Below are positions 45,924-56,773 of a stretch of 64,000 bases of DNA, piece by piece. This stretch comes from Diadophis punctatus similis. Its lineage: Eukaryota > Chordata > Lepidosauria > Squamata > Dipsadidae. Every line of letters begins with the position of its first letter. Positions within the stretch are counted from its first letter, which is position 1. The DNA is taken from NCBI GenBank assembly GCA_023053685.1, contig JALIGW010000003.1:47519996-47583995 (forward strand), given 5' to 3'. Both the position numbers and the translations under genes were made by a program. The notes under the pieces were generated by a model. It did no database searches, was not told the origin of the DNA, and saw nothing but the letters and a program-made list of their open reading frames with translations.

Positions 45924-46069
45924 CAGGGGTGGCCAAACTATGGTTCTTTGAGGACCTGTGGACTTCAACTCCCAGAATTCCTGAGCTAGCCATTCATGCA
46001 TGGCTGGCTCAGGAATTCTGGGAGTTGAAGTCCACAGGTCCTCAAAAAACCATAGTTTGGCCACCCCTG
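45924..46069. mobile_element. Palindromic hAT-like element, 'gtggccaaac' ends
   Basis: A 146-bp foldback: CAGGGGTGGCCAAACTATGG ... 'ttcaactcccagaattcctgagc' and its inverse. GTCTAC is present on both sides, a six-base part of the expected 8-bp duplication. Confidence 0.8.
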
Positions 46070-46732
46070 GTCTACTGTCTCCTTCTCCATAGTGTTAGCG
46101 TATGAGAGAGAATTTACCCTATGTTAGGGTCTGGCAATTACTAGGTAAAAAATGGTGGGGGAAGTGAAATTGCTATAGTTCCACATCCTGGACATATAGT
46201 ATCAAGGCATATAGCTAGAGATATCAGTCTTTCTCTACTTGGGAGACAAATAAATCTCACAGGATATAAACAAAATTGAACTTTATTAAAAAAAGAAAAG
46301 AAAAGTAAACTATAGAAATATTCATTTAGCTGTAAATATAAAAGCTCAGGTAATCAGTATTCGAAAAAGTATATAACAGTATTGTCTCAATCTAATAATC
46401 CAAGAACTACAAATCAATAAAACAAAAAAAACAAGGATCCAACAGAATATATAAAAATACAATTCTTGCAGACCACAAGATGAGAATGATCTGCTACCAT
46501 CAAGGGAAAAACTTTTTTAAAAAATACCAATTCCACAGATTCCCTGATGATTTGGTTCAAACTGATAAAAAATGCAAAACCCCAAAATTATGCAGAAAAA
46601 AAATAAAAACAAATTTAACTCCGTTCTTAACTAGACATTTATCTACAGTATATATACCCAAGTAACAAACCCTTGGATCATATTTTTTTAAAGATTCTTT
46701 TAGATTAGATAGTATTATTTGGCCATCACCTT
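46070..46732. other. Anonymous DNA
   Basis: No feature recognised. Confidence 0.4.
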
Positions 46733-47068
46733 GCTAAACAAATAATTCCCTCAACACTGTCAAACTGTTTACTAAGTCTGCACTACTATTAATCTTCTCA
46801 TCGTTCCCATCACCCATCTCCTTCCACTAATGACTGTATGACTGTAATTTTGTTGCTTGTATCCTTACGATTTACATTGACTGGTTCCTAATATGATTTG
46901 ATTGCTTATTTGTACTCGGACTATCATTAAGTGTTGTACCTTATGATTCTTGATGAACGTATCTTTTCTTTTATGTACACTGAGAACATATGCACCAAGA
47001 CAAATTCCTTGTGTGTCCAATCACACTTGGCCAATAAAAAATTCTATTCTGTTCTATTCTATTCTTTG
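46733..47068 (+). mobile_element. LINE 3' UTR with ATTCT tail
   Basis: 'aaactgtttactaagtctgcactactattaatcttctcat' is the inverse of 22990-23045. The end 'tgtgtccaatcacacttggccaataaa' then (ATTCT)n matches 33538-33618 inverted. It thus links the RT fragment at 22935 to the microsatellite at 33458 as one LINE family. Confidence 0.85.
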
Positions 47069-47784
47069 AAATTGGAGATATTTCAAAGTTTAATCAGAGG
47101 CAGAAAGAGAACGATACCGGTTTTATGCTTATTTTCACCCAGGCATATAATTTGTTCCTTGATTTATTTATCCTTGAATTCTGCCCTTCTTTCTATCTAG
47201 GAAGAGAGGGGTTGAGGAAATCTCTTTTGCATGAATGCAAAGACCATACTTGAGAATAGTTGTATATTCAAACTCATTGGGGACACACAAAGGATTTGAT
47301 TTAAATTTATCAGAAACAACATCAGAGTTTTAGATTTTTTAAAGAAAACATTTAGGCATCTTTAGCCTTTTTTGTACTGTAAACTGCTGGTGAATTAAAA
47401 TCTTTCTCTGAAGAATATTCAGCAAAATATCTTCCTCTATTTCACACTGTAAATAAGATGGAATATTTGGGAGCAGCTAGAAATGCAATCTTATTAATTT
47501 TTAATATCTACCTTAATATTGCTGAAGAGAGACAGATACTTGAATCCAGTACTTTTTAAACTTTGTCTCATGGATCATGGCTTTCTTTCATTGGCCAGTT
47601 TGAATGAATGAATGAATGGATGGATGGATGGATGAATATTATAATTCCACAGAGTATCAGTAGGAATAGAAATAATACCACCATCATCCATGTTATGTTT
47701 CTGTGCTCATAGGCACTCCAGCAATAAAACAAAATCAGTACAATTGAAGTAAAAATGGAAATGAAAATCAGTTGAACATTAATC
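47069..47784. other. Anonymous DNA with a short GAAT/GGAT repeat
   Basis: 'gaatgaatgaatgaatgg' and 'atggatggatggatg' lie near 47602-47636. Nothing else recognised. Confidence 0.4.
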
Positions 47785-47985
47785 CCCAAACCCCCAAAAC
47801 TTTAACCTTAGACTGTCTACAGTAGACCTCTCCCCATTTCTAAGAGGTCTGTAAGGGGTGTGCTTAAGTGCACCACTGTGCCTACCGTCCCTGTCCTACT
47901 GTCCTATTGTCCTCTATTATCGGTACTTTTTCCTTATGTTATGTTTATACAAACAACTATATGTTTGACAAATAAATAAAATTAA
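47785..47985 (+). mobile_element. LINE ORF2 end and 3' UTR
   Basis: Same sequence as 5215-5448: degenerate end codons, 'cctaccgtccctgtcctactgtcc', 'gtttgacaaataaataaaat'. 5' truncated. Confidence 0.75.
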
Positions 47986-47997
47986 TTAATTAAAACT

Positions 47998-48402
47998 TGG
48001 AGGCTAAAACATATGAAGAACGGTTGTAGGAATTGGGTATGTCTAGTGTAATGAAAAGGACTGCGATGACATGGTAGGGGTGTTCCAATATTTGAGGGGC
48101 TGCCACAAAGAGGAGGGGGTCAACCTATTCTCCAAAGCACCAGAATGCAAGATAAGAAACAATGGATGGAAACTAATCAAGGAGAGAAGAAACCTGGAAC
48201 TAAGGAGAAATTTCCTGATAGTGAGAACAATTAACCAGTGGAATGGCTTGCCTTCAGAAGTTGTGGGTGCTCCATCACTGGAGGCTTTTAAGAAGAGACT
48301 GGACAGGTACCTGTCCGGAATGGTATAGGGTCTCCTGCTCGAGAGAGTTGGACTAGAAGACCTCCAAGGTCCCTTCCAACTCTGTAATTCTGTTATTCTT
48401 GG
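47998..48402 (+). mobile_element. CR1 LINE ORF2 C-terminus and 3' end
   Basis: Reads 'MVGVFQYLRGCHKEEGVNLF', 'WNGLPSEVVGAPSLEAFKKR' and stops after 'RYLSGMV'. The CR1 end follows: 'gttggactagaagacctccaaggtcccttccaactctg' and 'taattctgttattct'. The most complete CR1 terminus in the window. Confidence 0.9.
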
Positions 48403-49096
48403 TGAAAGAGATTACAGTATTTTTTTGCCCTTTTTAACACTAGAGGTATTGCTACTTTGCCTGAGATGATTGTACTGTACCTTTCTTTAAGGGCAGAGAA
48501 GGATAAATAGGTGGGAAATGCCTTATTGCATGAGGGCAGTTGAGAAATGTAGGGTTTTTCCTCTAGCATTTGATCTGTCTGTCCCAAAATAGACACAGGA
48601 GAAAGGTTTCTAATTGCAACCTTGTACCGCATTCAGCTTCTGGATCATTTTGGCAATATATTAAAAGTGGTTTGGAGAAATGAGATGGGTACTAGGCAAA
48701 CAATAAGTAGTATGTCTGTGCAGTGCTTCACATTTAAGTATCCAAAGAAGCACCGAGGGATGTAAAAGTAGCCTCTGTCTATCTTAAAGCAGCTACATTT
48801 CCCCCCAGGATTGCTGTTTTTAAGTTAAGTTAAGTTTAAGTTAAGTTTCTGAAGCGCTTTGCCTCAGAGCTTGCCTGGATTTTCTTGCTTTCGGTTCGTT
48901 CCTAGTAAAAGTACTTTTCTCTAAATTTATGGAGCTGTGGATTTTTCTTTCCTAGGAAATGGACAGAGGCAGCCCTGACAGTATCACAGACAAGTGATAT
49001 ATTTATGTTCCTGCAACCTGCAAACCATCTTCTGAGAATGAATATAAAACATTGTATAATCCGACTTTAAGTAGCATAAGAACATTCAAGATACAC
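48403..49096. other. Anonymous DNA, possible LTR remnant
   Basis: 'ttaagttaagtttaagttaag' is tandem near 48820-48847. The stretch to 'gaggcagccctgaca' at 48980 resembles an LTR 3' part ending in CTGACA, but no partner end was found. Confidence 0.25.
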
Positions 49097-49183
49097 CCAA
49101 CGGTGCTTTTTCAAAGGGCAACAGGACTTTCTGGTTTTTCTTTGAAGACGTTTCGCTTCTCATCCAAGAAGCTCCTTCAGCTT
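49097..49183 (+). mobile_element. Fragment of the inverted-dimer family
   Basis: 'acggtgctttttcaaagggcaacaggactttctgg ... gaagacgtttcgcttctcatccaagaagctccttcagct' is a single unit of the family at 7750. Confidence 0.7.
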
Positions 49184-49287
49184 TTTCTTGCCTTCTGATC
49201 CATGGTTGACTGGATTGGTATTATGGGAGTTGATGTTTAAGACTTCTGTTGAGCACCACATTTGAAAAGACAGTTTTACATAAGAAG

Positions 49288-49416
49288 CAGTAGTGGGTTT
49301 CACTTACCTTTGCTACCAGTTTGGGAACGGGGGCACATGGGTGAGTGGGCGGAGCCTCCCACCGCCGCCGCCACCAGTTCGCCGAACCGGTGCGAACCGG
49401 TAGCAACCCACCACTG
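49288..49416. mobile_element. Short hAT-like foldback
   Basis: Starts CAGTAGTGGGTTTCACTTAC and ends 'ggtagcaacccaccactg'. 129 bp with the centre 'ccgccgccgcc'. No clear target duplication. Confidence 0.7.
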
Positions 49417-49984
49417 CACAGTGTAATTCTTGTAATTCACAGTGTAATTCAAGATCTTGCTTTGTCCTTTGCAGAAATGAACTGTCATCTCAGTGAACCT
49501 CAATTCTGAGATTACCCCGAGTTTAATGAGCTCTGACTCTGCTCCCGATTGATAATGAAGCTGAATACTTCAGGACGAAAGATCTCTCCAAGGGCATATA
49601 GAAACACCTGCTTTTGTGAAAGATGAAACTGCAGGAAATATAAGCCTCATATTTGCATGTTAGCAGAGATAGCTTCCTTACCACTTATACAGCATCGTCA
49701 CCTGTCTTTGAATATTACACAGGTGAGTGAGTGGCTCTGAAGCTGACAATAATTAGCCGTATCGGTTAGCAGGCTCATTACTGACAAAAGAAAAACTATT
49801 CCCAGTGCAGCCATTAGTGATACCCGATACTATGATTTCTTTATTCCACTCTCTTTGGAACATCTCATAAACTATATTCAGAAGCAAAACAATTTTTGAC
49901 AAGTTAACTTATAACATAGCTAGTTCTAAACACAGGAAATATGGCTTAAAATATATAACTGTCATCCAGAAGCTATTATCTAAT
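49417..49984. other. Anonymous DNA
   Basis: No feature recognised. Confidence 0.4.
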
Positions 49985-50050
49985 GCAGAGGTCTTCAAAC
50001 TTGGCAACTTTAAGACTTGTGGACTTCAACTCCCAGAATTCTCCAGCCAA
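49985..50050. mobile_element. Half of a palindromic hAT-like element
   Basis: 'gcagaggtcttcaaacttggcaactttaagacttgtgg' and 'ttcaactcccagaattctccagcca' match one arm of 10854-10988. The other arm is absent. Confidence 0.75.
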
Positions 50051-50589
50051 CAAACGCTAGAAGTGCTAATTTTCCCCGAGCTTCACTATGGCACAGCTCC
50101 AAGATTTGCACAACTTTGGCATGAATCGTCTGACAGACTCCACCTAGGAATAAAAGTTAATAAACCTGTTTTCTTGCTGGCTAATATTAGCTGATTTTGC
50201 CTCTGCCTTATGCACACTCTTACAGTCTGCAACCTAACAGAGGAGGGTTTATTCCCATATTTCAGATTACATGTGATTCTTCCTCTTGAGACTCTACTTG
50301 TTTGCTTGTACAAAGAAATGCCACCACAACATTTATTTCTTGGCTCAGAAATAAAAGTCTAAGAGGCATGAGTATTATAATCCCAAAATCACATGTCAGC
50401 AGCCTTCGGGAAAGCTATATTTCCCAGACTTACTGATGTAATGCATAATATTTATTGCCAGCTAGCTGATAACCCAGCGTTGCTGATAACCCAGCGTTAT
50501 TTCTCCCAATCCTGTATTAGACAGGAAAAGGAATGAATTACCGGTATATCTATAGTGTCAAATAATTACCCTGTTCAACAGTGTGGGAA
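50051..50589. other. Anonymous DNA
   Basis: No feature recognised; 'gctgataacccagcgtt' is repeated near 50468-50500. Confidence 0.4.
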
Positions 50590-50820
50590 AAATTCTACAG
50601 GAAACAGCCTTTGAGGTGATTATCTGCATTAGCAGGCATCTCCCCCAACAACATGCCCTCTTTACTTGAAGCTGAGGGTTAGAGACACACACAGACACAC
50701 ACGGACACACACCTAGGGATGCTATGGGTGTCTTACCCCCACAGTATTTGTTTCCAGATAGTAAGTCATCTGTGTACCAAGTTTGGTTGAAATTGCTCGA
50801 GGCGGTCCAGAGTTATGCTG

Positions 50821-50888
<68 letters not shown>

Positions 50889-51037
50889 ATATTTCCCTTT
50901 GATGTGTTCCTGAAGTTGCTTTAGCTGGGCATGTTATTGTTGTAATATAACTACAGGGAATAGCCTTTGAGGTGATTATCTGCATTAGCAGGCACCTTCC
51001 CCGACAACGTGCCCTCTTTGCTTGAAGCTGAGGGACT

Positions 51038-51092
<55 letters not shown>

Positions 51093-51203
51093 CCTTGGGG
51101 TGCTAGGGGTGTCTTACTCCCACAGTATTTGTTTACAGATAGTAAGTCATCTGTGTACCAAGTTTGGTTGAAATTGCTCGAGATGTTCCAGAGTTATGCT
51201 GGA

Positions 51204-51283
<80 letters not shown>

Positions 51284-51405
51284 GCTGCTAGGGGTGACTT
51301 ACCTCCCACAGTATTTTTGTCCAGATAGTAAGTCATCTGTGTACGAAGTTTGGTTGAAATTGCTCTAGGTGTTCCAGAGTTATGCTGGAACATACATACA
51401 TACAG

Positions 51406-51491
<86 letters not shown>

Positions 51492-51637
51492 TTTCCCTTT
51501 GATGTGTTGCTGAAGTTGCTTTAGCTGGGCATGTTATTGTTTTAATATAACTACAGGGAATAGCCTTTGAGGTGATTATCTGCATTAGCAGGCACCTTCC
51601 CCGACAACGTGCCCTCTTTGCTTGAAGCTGAGGGACT

Positions 51638-51674
<37 letters not shown>

Positions 51675-51785
51675 CCTTGGGGTGCTAGGGGTGTCTTACT
51701 CCCACAGTATTTGTTTACAGATAGTAAGTCATCTGTGTACCAAGTTTGATTGAAATTGCTCGAGATGTTCCAGAGTTATGCTGGA

Positions 51786-51877
<92 letters not shown>

Positions 51878-51935
51878 CCCTTTGATGTGTTGCTGAAGTT
51901 GCTTTAGCTGGGCATGTTATTGTTTTAATATAACT
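50590..51935 (+). repeat. Tandem array of CA-rich repeat units
   Basis: The phrase 'agcctttgaggtgattatctgcattagcaggca' occurs near 50607, 50962 and 51562. 'cagatagtaagtcatctgtgtac.aagtttg.ttgaaattgctc' occurs four times, each followed by a CA tract. The last two full units are 600 bases apart. Four CA arrays (50822, 51043, 51208, 51791) and two GT arrays (51441, 51846) sit inside. This is probably a microsatellite-ended retroelement copied in tandem. Confidence 0.8.
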
Positions 51936-52246
51936 TCACAGAATTGTTGTTGAAGTGGCTTTATTGTTTGGGTTTAACTGTTTTCTTATTGAATATTACA
52001 TATTTTGCTCAGTTATTGACTAACTGCTCAATCTTTCAATTAACTGCATGAGAAGAAAGAGGAGCTTGGATAAATGTGAGAAAGAAGAAAAAGGACTTGA
52101 GGGTCTTCCACACAGCAGCCCACAAATGCTGTTAACTAGTCTGGGGCCATCTTAGATTGAATGAAACAGGACCAACATTTAGTCTATCCAAGAAGTGGAA
52201 GGTGATGGAGAGAACTACCAATTGCCAGGTATTGGCAACGGAAAAC
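51936..52246. other. Anonymous DNA
   Basis: No feature recognised. Confidence 0.4.
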
Positions 52247-52514
52247 CAGGGGTGAAATGCTCCCGGTTCGCTCGTGCCTGTCGGTCGTCAGAGAACCAGT
52301 TGCAAAGGCAGTGCGAGGCTCCGCCCGGACGCCCGGATGCCACAATTTGAGTTTTTTTACCCTCTGTGCATGCACAGAACGCTTTGCGCATGCGCAGAGG
52401 GTAAAAGAACCCAAATGGCGGTGTCCAGGTGGATGGGCGGAGCGTCGCGCTGCCTTCGCGACCGGCTCTGCGACGACCGACAGGCACGAGCGAACCGGGA
52501 GCATTTCACCCCTG
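52247..52514. mobile_element. GC-rich hAT-like foldback
   Basis: Starts CAGGGGTGAAATGCTCCCGG and ends 'gggagcatttcacccctg'. The flanks CGGAAAAC (52239-52246) and CAGAAAAC (52515-52522) match at 7 of 8. Almost the whole unit folds. A perfect NRF1-like TGCGCATGCGCA lies at 52385-52396. Confidence 0.9.
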
Positions 52515-52522
52515 CAGAAAAC

Positions 52523-52865
52523 CCACTTGTTAGGTTGAAATTAGGTGAACATGGAAGGGCAAACTTGGACAAGGTTGTGTGGATGTCTGTGAAGGAAGTT
52601 TAGCTACCTTTAAAATTGTCTGAGTGATAGAGAGATATTCCCTATCAATAATCTATCAATTGGATTATTTATGAAAGCAGGTCGACTATTTTTTTTAATG
52701 CCCAAGTGACAGAAAGGATAGTAAACCTGTTTTCATTTTAAAAAATAAAATAAAAAGGGGGGAGTCCAAAATAATAACTGAAAGGGATGAAAGAGACTGA
52801 AGCTGAAAAAGCAAGCAAGATGGAGTTGCTAATGGAGTGTTCTAATGGAGTTGTATCTTGATAAG
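52523..52865. other. Anonymous DNA
   Basis: No feature recognised. Confidence 0.4.
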
Positions 52866-53012
52866 CAGACACTAAAAACAAAATGCACAGGTACAGTATA
52901 TGTGGTACCTTGCTCAATAGTATCTTGGAGTACTAGTGGATAACCATTTAAATATGAGCCAGCAGTGTGCAGCAGTTGCCAAAAGAGCCAACACAGTTCT
53001 AGGCTGTGCTGT
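52866..53012 (+). mobile_element. CR1 LINE ORF2 fragment
   Basis: 'aacaaaatgcacaggtacagtatatgtggtacc' and 'DNHLNMSQQCAAVAKRANTV' repeat the thumb region of the CR1 at 39350-39490. Confidence 0.85.
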
Positions 53013-53071
53013 TTCAAAGTGTCTTTTGAAGCCACTTCTAGTGGCAGGGTTTATAGTACTTCCTTCCTCTT

Positions 53072-53172
53072 CTTTCTTTCTCTCTCCCTCTCCCTCTCCC
53101 TCTCCCTCTCCCTCTCCCTCTCCCTCTCTCTCTCTCTCTTCTCTCCCTCCCTTCCTTCTTTCTTTTTCTTTC

Positions 53173-53203
<31 letters not shown>

Positions 53204-53436
53204 CTTTCTTTCTTTCTTTCTCTTTCTCTGTCTTTCTCTTTCTTTCTTTCTCTCTTTCTTTCTCTTTCTCTTTCTATCTTTTTCTTTCTTGTCTCTCTCT
53301 CTCTCCCTCTCTTTCTCTTTCTCTTTCTCTTTCTCTTTCTCTTTCTCTTTCTCTTTCTCTTTCTCTTTCTCTTTCTCTTTTTCTTTCTTTCTTTCTCTCT
53401 CTCTCTTTCTTTTCTCTCTCTCTTTCTCTTTCTTAA
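53072..53436. repeat. (CT)n/(CTTT)n pyrimidine tract
   Basis: About 365 bases of C and T, with CTCTCC, CTTT and CTCTTT phases. Gives serine/phenylalanine artefact frames in two phases. Confidence 0.95.
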
Positions 53437-53514
53437 TACCCTATATGAGCCCTACTGATTGATATAAGTGGATTTTATTAATATGTATCTTCATGTGATC
53501 TGCTACCTCTGCTA

Positions 53515-53856
53515 CAGAGGTGGGATCCTACCTCTGATTGCCGGTGCGGTTAATTGCTGAGTTCGCGGCAGAGCCGAAGACACTGCTCGAGCCTGCTCCC
53601 GTTTGCGGAGCGGGAGCATTCCCCGGGCGCTTTCCCCGCCCGCATGGATGCCGCCAATGGCGTTCTTTTGCCCTCCGCGCATGGCCCCATGCGCAGAGGG
53701 CAAAAGAACGCAGTTGGCGGCATCCATGCGGGCGCGGAAAGCGCCCAGGGAAAGCTCCCGCTCCGCGAACGGGAGCAGGCTCGAGCAGAGTCTTCGGCTT
53801 TGCCGCGAACTCAGCGATTAACCGCACCGGCAATCAGAGGTAGGATCCCACCTCTG
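53515..53856. mobile_element. Near-perfect 342-bp hAT-like foldback
   Basis: Two ~170-base arms are inverted copies with roughly ten differences by eye. They start CAGAGGTGGGATCCTACCTC. Perfect 8-bp duplications CTCTGCTA lie at 53507-53514 and 53857-53864. The GC-rich core (53645-53726) is shared with 18531 and 52247. Frames on both strands mirror each other because of the palindrome. Confidence 0.95.
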
Positions 53857-53864
53857 CTCTGCTA

Positions 53865-54000
53865 TAAGGAATATGCCAGCAAAGGATTTAGAAGTCTTGA
53901 ATACCTTAACAATTGAATGGTTAATATCATGGAGGTAATAAAAATGATGCAGAAGGCACATTAAATCATTTGGTTGTTTTTTTTTTTGTTAGTTTAGGTC
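53865..54000. other. Anonymous DNA
   Basis: No feature recognised. Confidence 0.35.
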
Positions 54001-54135
54001 AGGAATCAGCAACCTTAAATACTCAAAGAGCCATTTGGACCCATTTCCCACAAAAAACAAAACACTGAGAGCCACAAAACCTGGGTGGGTATGGCCAACC
54101 CGACATCACGCACTCCCACCCAGTCACATGAACCC
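54001..54135 (-). mobile_element. Fragment of the 'gtctgcaacc' hAT-like family
   Basis: 'caggaatcagcaaccttaaatactcaaagagccatttggacc' is the inverse of the right end at 20425-20470. 'gccacaaaacctgggtgggt' follows. Confidence 0.65.
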
Positions 54136-54139
54136 CCTT

Positions 54140-54412
54140 CACATCCTTATTCCTTCCTTCCTTCCATCCTCCCTCCTGATTTTACCTTCCTTCCTTCCCC
54201 CCTCCTCGGATTTCACCTTCCTTCCTTCCCCCCTCCTTTCACCTTCCTTCCTTCCCCCTGGTTTTACCTTCCTTCCCCCTCCTTTCACCTTCCTTCCTTC
54301 CTCCCTTCCTCCCTTCCTCTCTCCCTCCTCTTTCTCTCCTTCCTTCCTCCCTCCTCTTTCTCTCCCTTCCTTCCTTTCTTTCTCTTTCTCTTTCTCTTTC
54401 TTTCTCCCTTCC

Positions 54413-54495
<83 letters not shown>

Positions 54496-54510
54496 CTGTC
54501 TCTGTCTCTG

Positions 54511-54583
<73 letters not shown>
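54140..54583. repeat. (CCTT)n/(CTTT)n/(CT)n pyrimidine tract
   Basis: About 440 bases in three phases: CCTT-rich, pure CTTT, then CTCTGT and CT. The reverse strand yields a lysine/glutamate/arginine artefact frame of 164 codons. Confidence 0.95.
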
Positions 54584-54589
54584 AAAATT

Positions 54590-54705
54590 AAAAAAATAAT
54601 AATTTTTTTTTTAAAAAAGATGGCGGTGCCCATGAACCGGCACTGACAATCTGGTTCGGTGATGTCATCATGACGTCACCAGCGGGCCACTACCAGTCAG
54701 CAAGC
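54590..54705. mobile_element. Fragment of the 'ggtgggttcc' hAT-like family
   Basis: 'aaaaaagatggcggtgccc', 'ccggcactgacaatctggttcggtgatgtcatcatgacgtcacc' match 17250-17320. The terminal repeat is lost. Confidence 0.6.
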
Positions 54706-55534
54706 AAATCATTTCTGGAAATGTACATAGTTGTAAAACCCTTTACACTTTAGTGTCTCCATGCCGTAGTTCCACTCATTGCCTGTTTGCATCTGGTTGT
54801 AATGCAATGCCATCGAATAATATTCTAATAGCCTGGAACAAATTATTTGTATAGCTTGTAAATCCAATGGTATTAAATCCCTTGTCCTATCCTCAGTCTG
54901 TGGAAGAATGGGCATGTGTGCACCCAGTGGCCTCTATGTGCCTGTACACAACCATCCACATTTAGCAAGATTGTAAGCAAAGACTATCCCTGGATATTAT
55001 ACAGTCAGTCTTGATTCACCTTCTTTGCAGCAATATCGATCTGCAGACAGAAGCACACTTATTGGTATCTAGTTAGATTAGTTTAAAGTAGTATATATCA
55101 CGTGTAAAATTGCAGTCTTAGTAGTTTCATCCACCCGGCACTTGTGCAGAAAGTTATTTGATATTGGGGGGGGGGGGAATGAGTCCAATAGATTTAACTG
55201 GAATTTGTGTTTAGGTATGTTGGCCAAAATTGATATGTATGCATACTGTATAAATAACAATAAGTACAGGTCATTCATTTATTTATGGATAGTATAAAAT
55301 GGTTTGATTATATCCTTGGGAGTTGCTCTGTAGAGTTTTATAAATTAATAGTCTAAAGCAATCATCTGATGTGTTACATTTGGGTGACTTCTTCAAAAGT
55401 GAGGTATCAAAATATACTCAAAACAGTTAAAATGCTTCCAGACTATTCAGAAAATGAAAACTGGCATATTCACTGTCCATGACACTCCAATTATGGGAGA
55501 ACTAAAGGAAATTAGTTTAAGGAAATTAGAAAGA
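54706..55534. other. Anonymous DNA
   Basis: No feature recognised apart from a G run near 55167. Confidence 0.4.
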
Positions 55535-55753
55535 GAGCCGAGGTGGCGCAGCGGTTAGAGGCAGTACTGCAGGCCACTTTAGCTGATTGTGATCCGCAGA
55601 TCAGCGGTTCAAATCTCACCGGCTCAAGCCTTCCATCCTTCCGAGGTAGGTAAAATGAGGACCCAGATTGTTGGGGGCAATATAAATATACATTGCTTAC
55701 TGGTGTAAACCGCTTAGAGAGTGCTTGCACTGTGAGGCGGTATATAAATCTCT
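55535..55753 (+). mobile_element. tRNA-headed SINE, AATA-tail subfamily
   Basis: Clean head GAGCCGAGGTGGCGCAGCGG (A-box region) and B-box-like GGTTCAAATC at about +72, then the conserved body and 'gtgaggcggtatataaatctct'. Matches 21874-22128 in reverse, with a short deletion after 'ggctcaag'. Confidence 0.9.
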
Positions 55754-55945
55754 AAATAAATAAATAAATAAATAAATAAAATAAAATAAAATAAAATAAA
55801 ATAAATAAAATAATAAAATAATAAAATAAAATAAAATAAAATAAAATAAAATAAAATAAAATAAAATAAAATAAAATAAAATAAAATAAAATAAAATAAA
55901 ATAAAATATAAATAAAATATAAATAAATAAATAAATAAATAAATT
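55754..55945. repeat. (AAAT)n/(AAAAT)n SINE tail expansion
   Basis: About 190 bases, beginning as the SINE AATA tail and changing to AAAAT. An example of a SINE tail growing into a microsatellite. Confidence 0.95.
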
Positions 55946-56261
55946 TGTAAGCACTTCTTAGAAGCTGAGCCACAGTTATTAAGGATGCTAATATGCATTG
56001 GGTACAGTACTGTTAATGTGATAACCTCATAATATTCACAAGAATTAAAACTACATTATAGTTTCCTTTAAATACTTTTCTAGCTTGGACTATTAGATAA
56101 AATTCTGTATATGAGTGGTCATATTATCAATGACTAGATGATTGTAGTACATGTGCAATAGTTCTCAAAAATAACCATATTTTTTAAAAAACTGTAGTTG
56201 ATTGCTCTGATAATGACCAGATCAAGAAATATTTTGTTTATTGAGTATCTGCTTCATCAGG
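55946..56261. other. Anonymous DNA
   Basis: No feature recognised. Confidence 0.4.
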
Positions 56262-56269
56262 GTTAGCAT

Positions 56270-56509
56270 CAGGGGTGAAATTCAGCAGGTTCTGACAGGT
56301 TCTGGAGAACTGGTAGTGGAAATTTTGAGTAGTTTGGAGAACCGGCAAATATCACCTCTGGCTGGCCCCAGCGTGGAGTGGGAATGGAGATTTTGCAGTA
56401 TCCTTCCCCTGGAGTGGGGTGGAAATGGAGATGCAGTATCCTTCCCCTGCCACGCCCACCCAACCACACCCACAGAACCGGTAGGGAAAAATTTTAAATT
56501 TCACCCCTG
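56270..56509 (-). mobile_element. hAT-like 'caggggtgaaattc' element, complete
   Basis: 240 bp, ends CAGGGGTGAAATTCAGCAGG and 'tttaaatttcacccctg'. Perfect 8-bp duplications GTTAGCAT lie at 56262-56269 and 56510-56517. Relative of 25300. Confidence 0.95.
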
Positions 56510-56527
56510 GTTAGCATTCATTTACAT

Positions 56528-56773
56528 TAGGGGTGGGTTCTGGCTCACCTCATTGCTGTTTCACTCCTTGATGTGCCGCGCATGCACAGTGCTAAAAAAT
56601 AGCTTCTGCGCATGTGCCGAAGCAAAAAACAAGATGGTGGCGCCTATGGCGCTGCCAAGAGAGCCAGTTCAGGAGCGTGGCAGGCCTGGGTCACTGCCGG
56701 TTCTAGCGACCCAGGCCGCCAAGTTACTACCGGTTCCATAGAACCGGTCCGAACCAGGAGGAACCCACCTCTG
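56528..56773. mobile_element. hAT-like 'ggtgggttc' element, complete
   Basis: 246 bp, ends TAGGGGTGGGTTCTGGCTC and 'aaccaggaggaacccacctctg'. Perfect 8-bp duplications ATTTACAT lie at 56520-56527 and 56774-56781. Only ten bases separate it from the duplication of the previous element. Confidence 0.9.

Noticed and set aside
50590..51935. CRISPR-like or satellite array
   Set aside because: Units are long, irregular and end in CA tracts, in a vertebrate genome; spacers are not unique inserts.
53515..53916. Overlapping GC-rich frames of 70-120 codons on both strands
   Set aside because: They lie in a near-perfect palindrome, so the two strands mirror each other; no domain or codon bias supports a protein.
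52936..54646. Long serine/phenylalanine/leucine and lysine/glutamate frames
   Set aside because: Direct translation of CT/CTTT pyrimidine tracts.
55535..55615. tRNA gene
   Set aside because: A and B boxes are present but no cloverleaf or acceptor stem closes; it is the head of a dispersed SINE.
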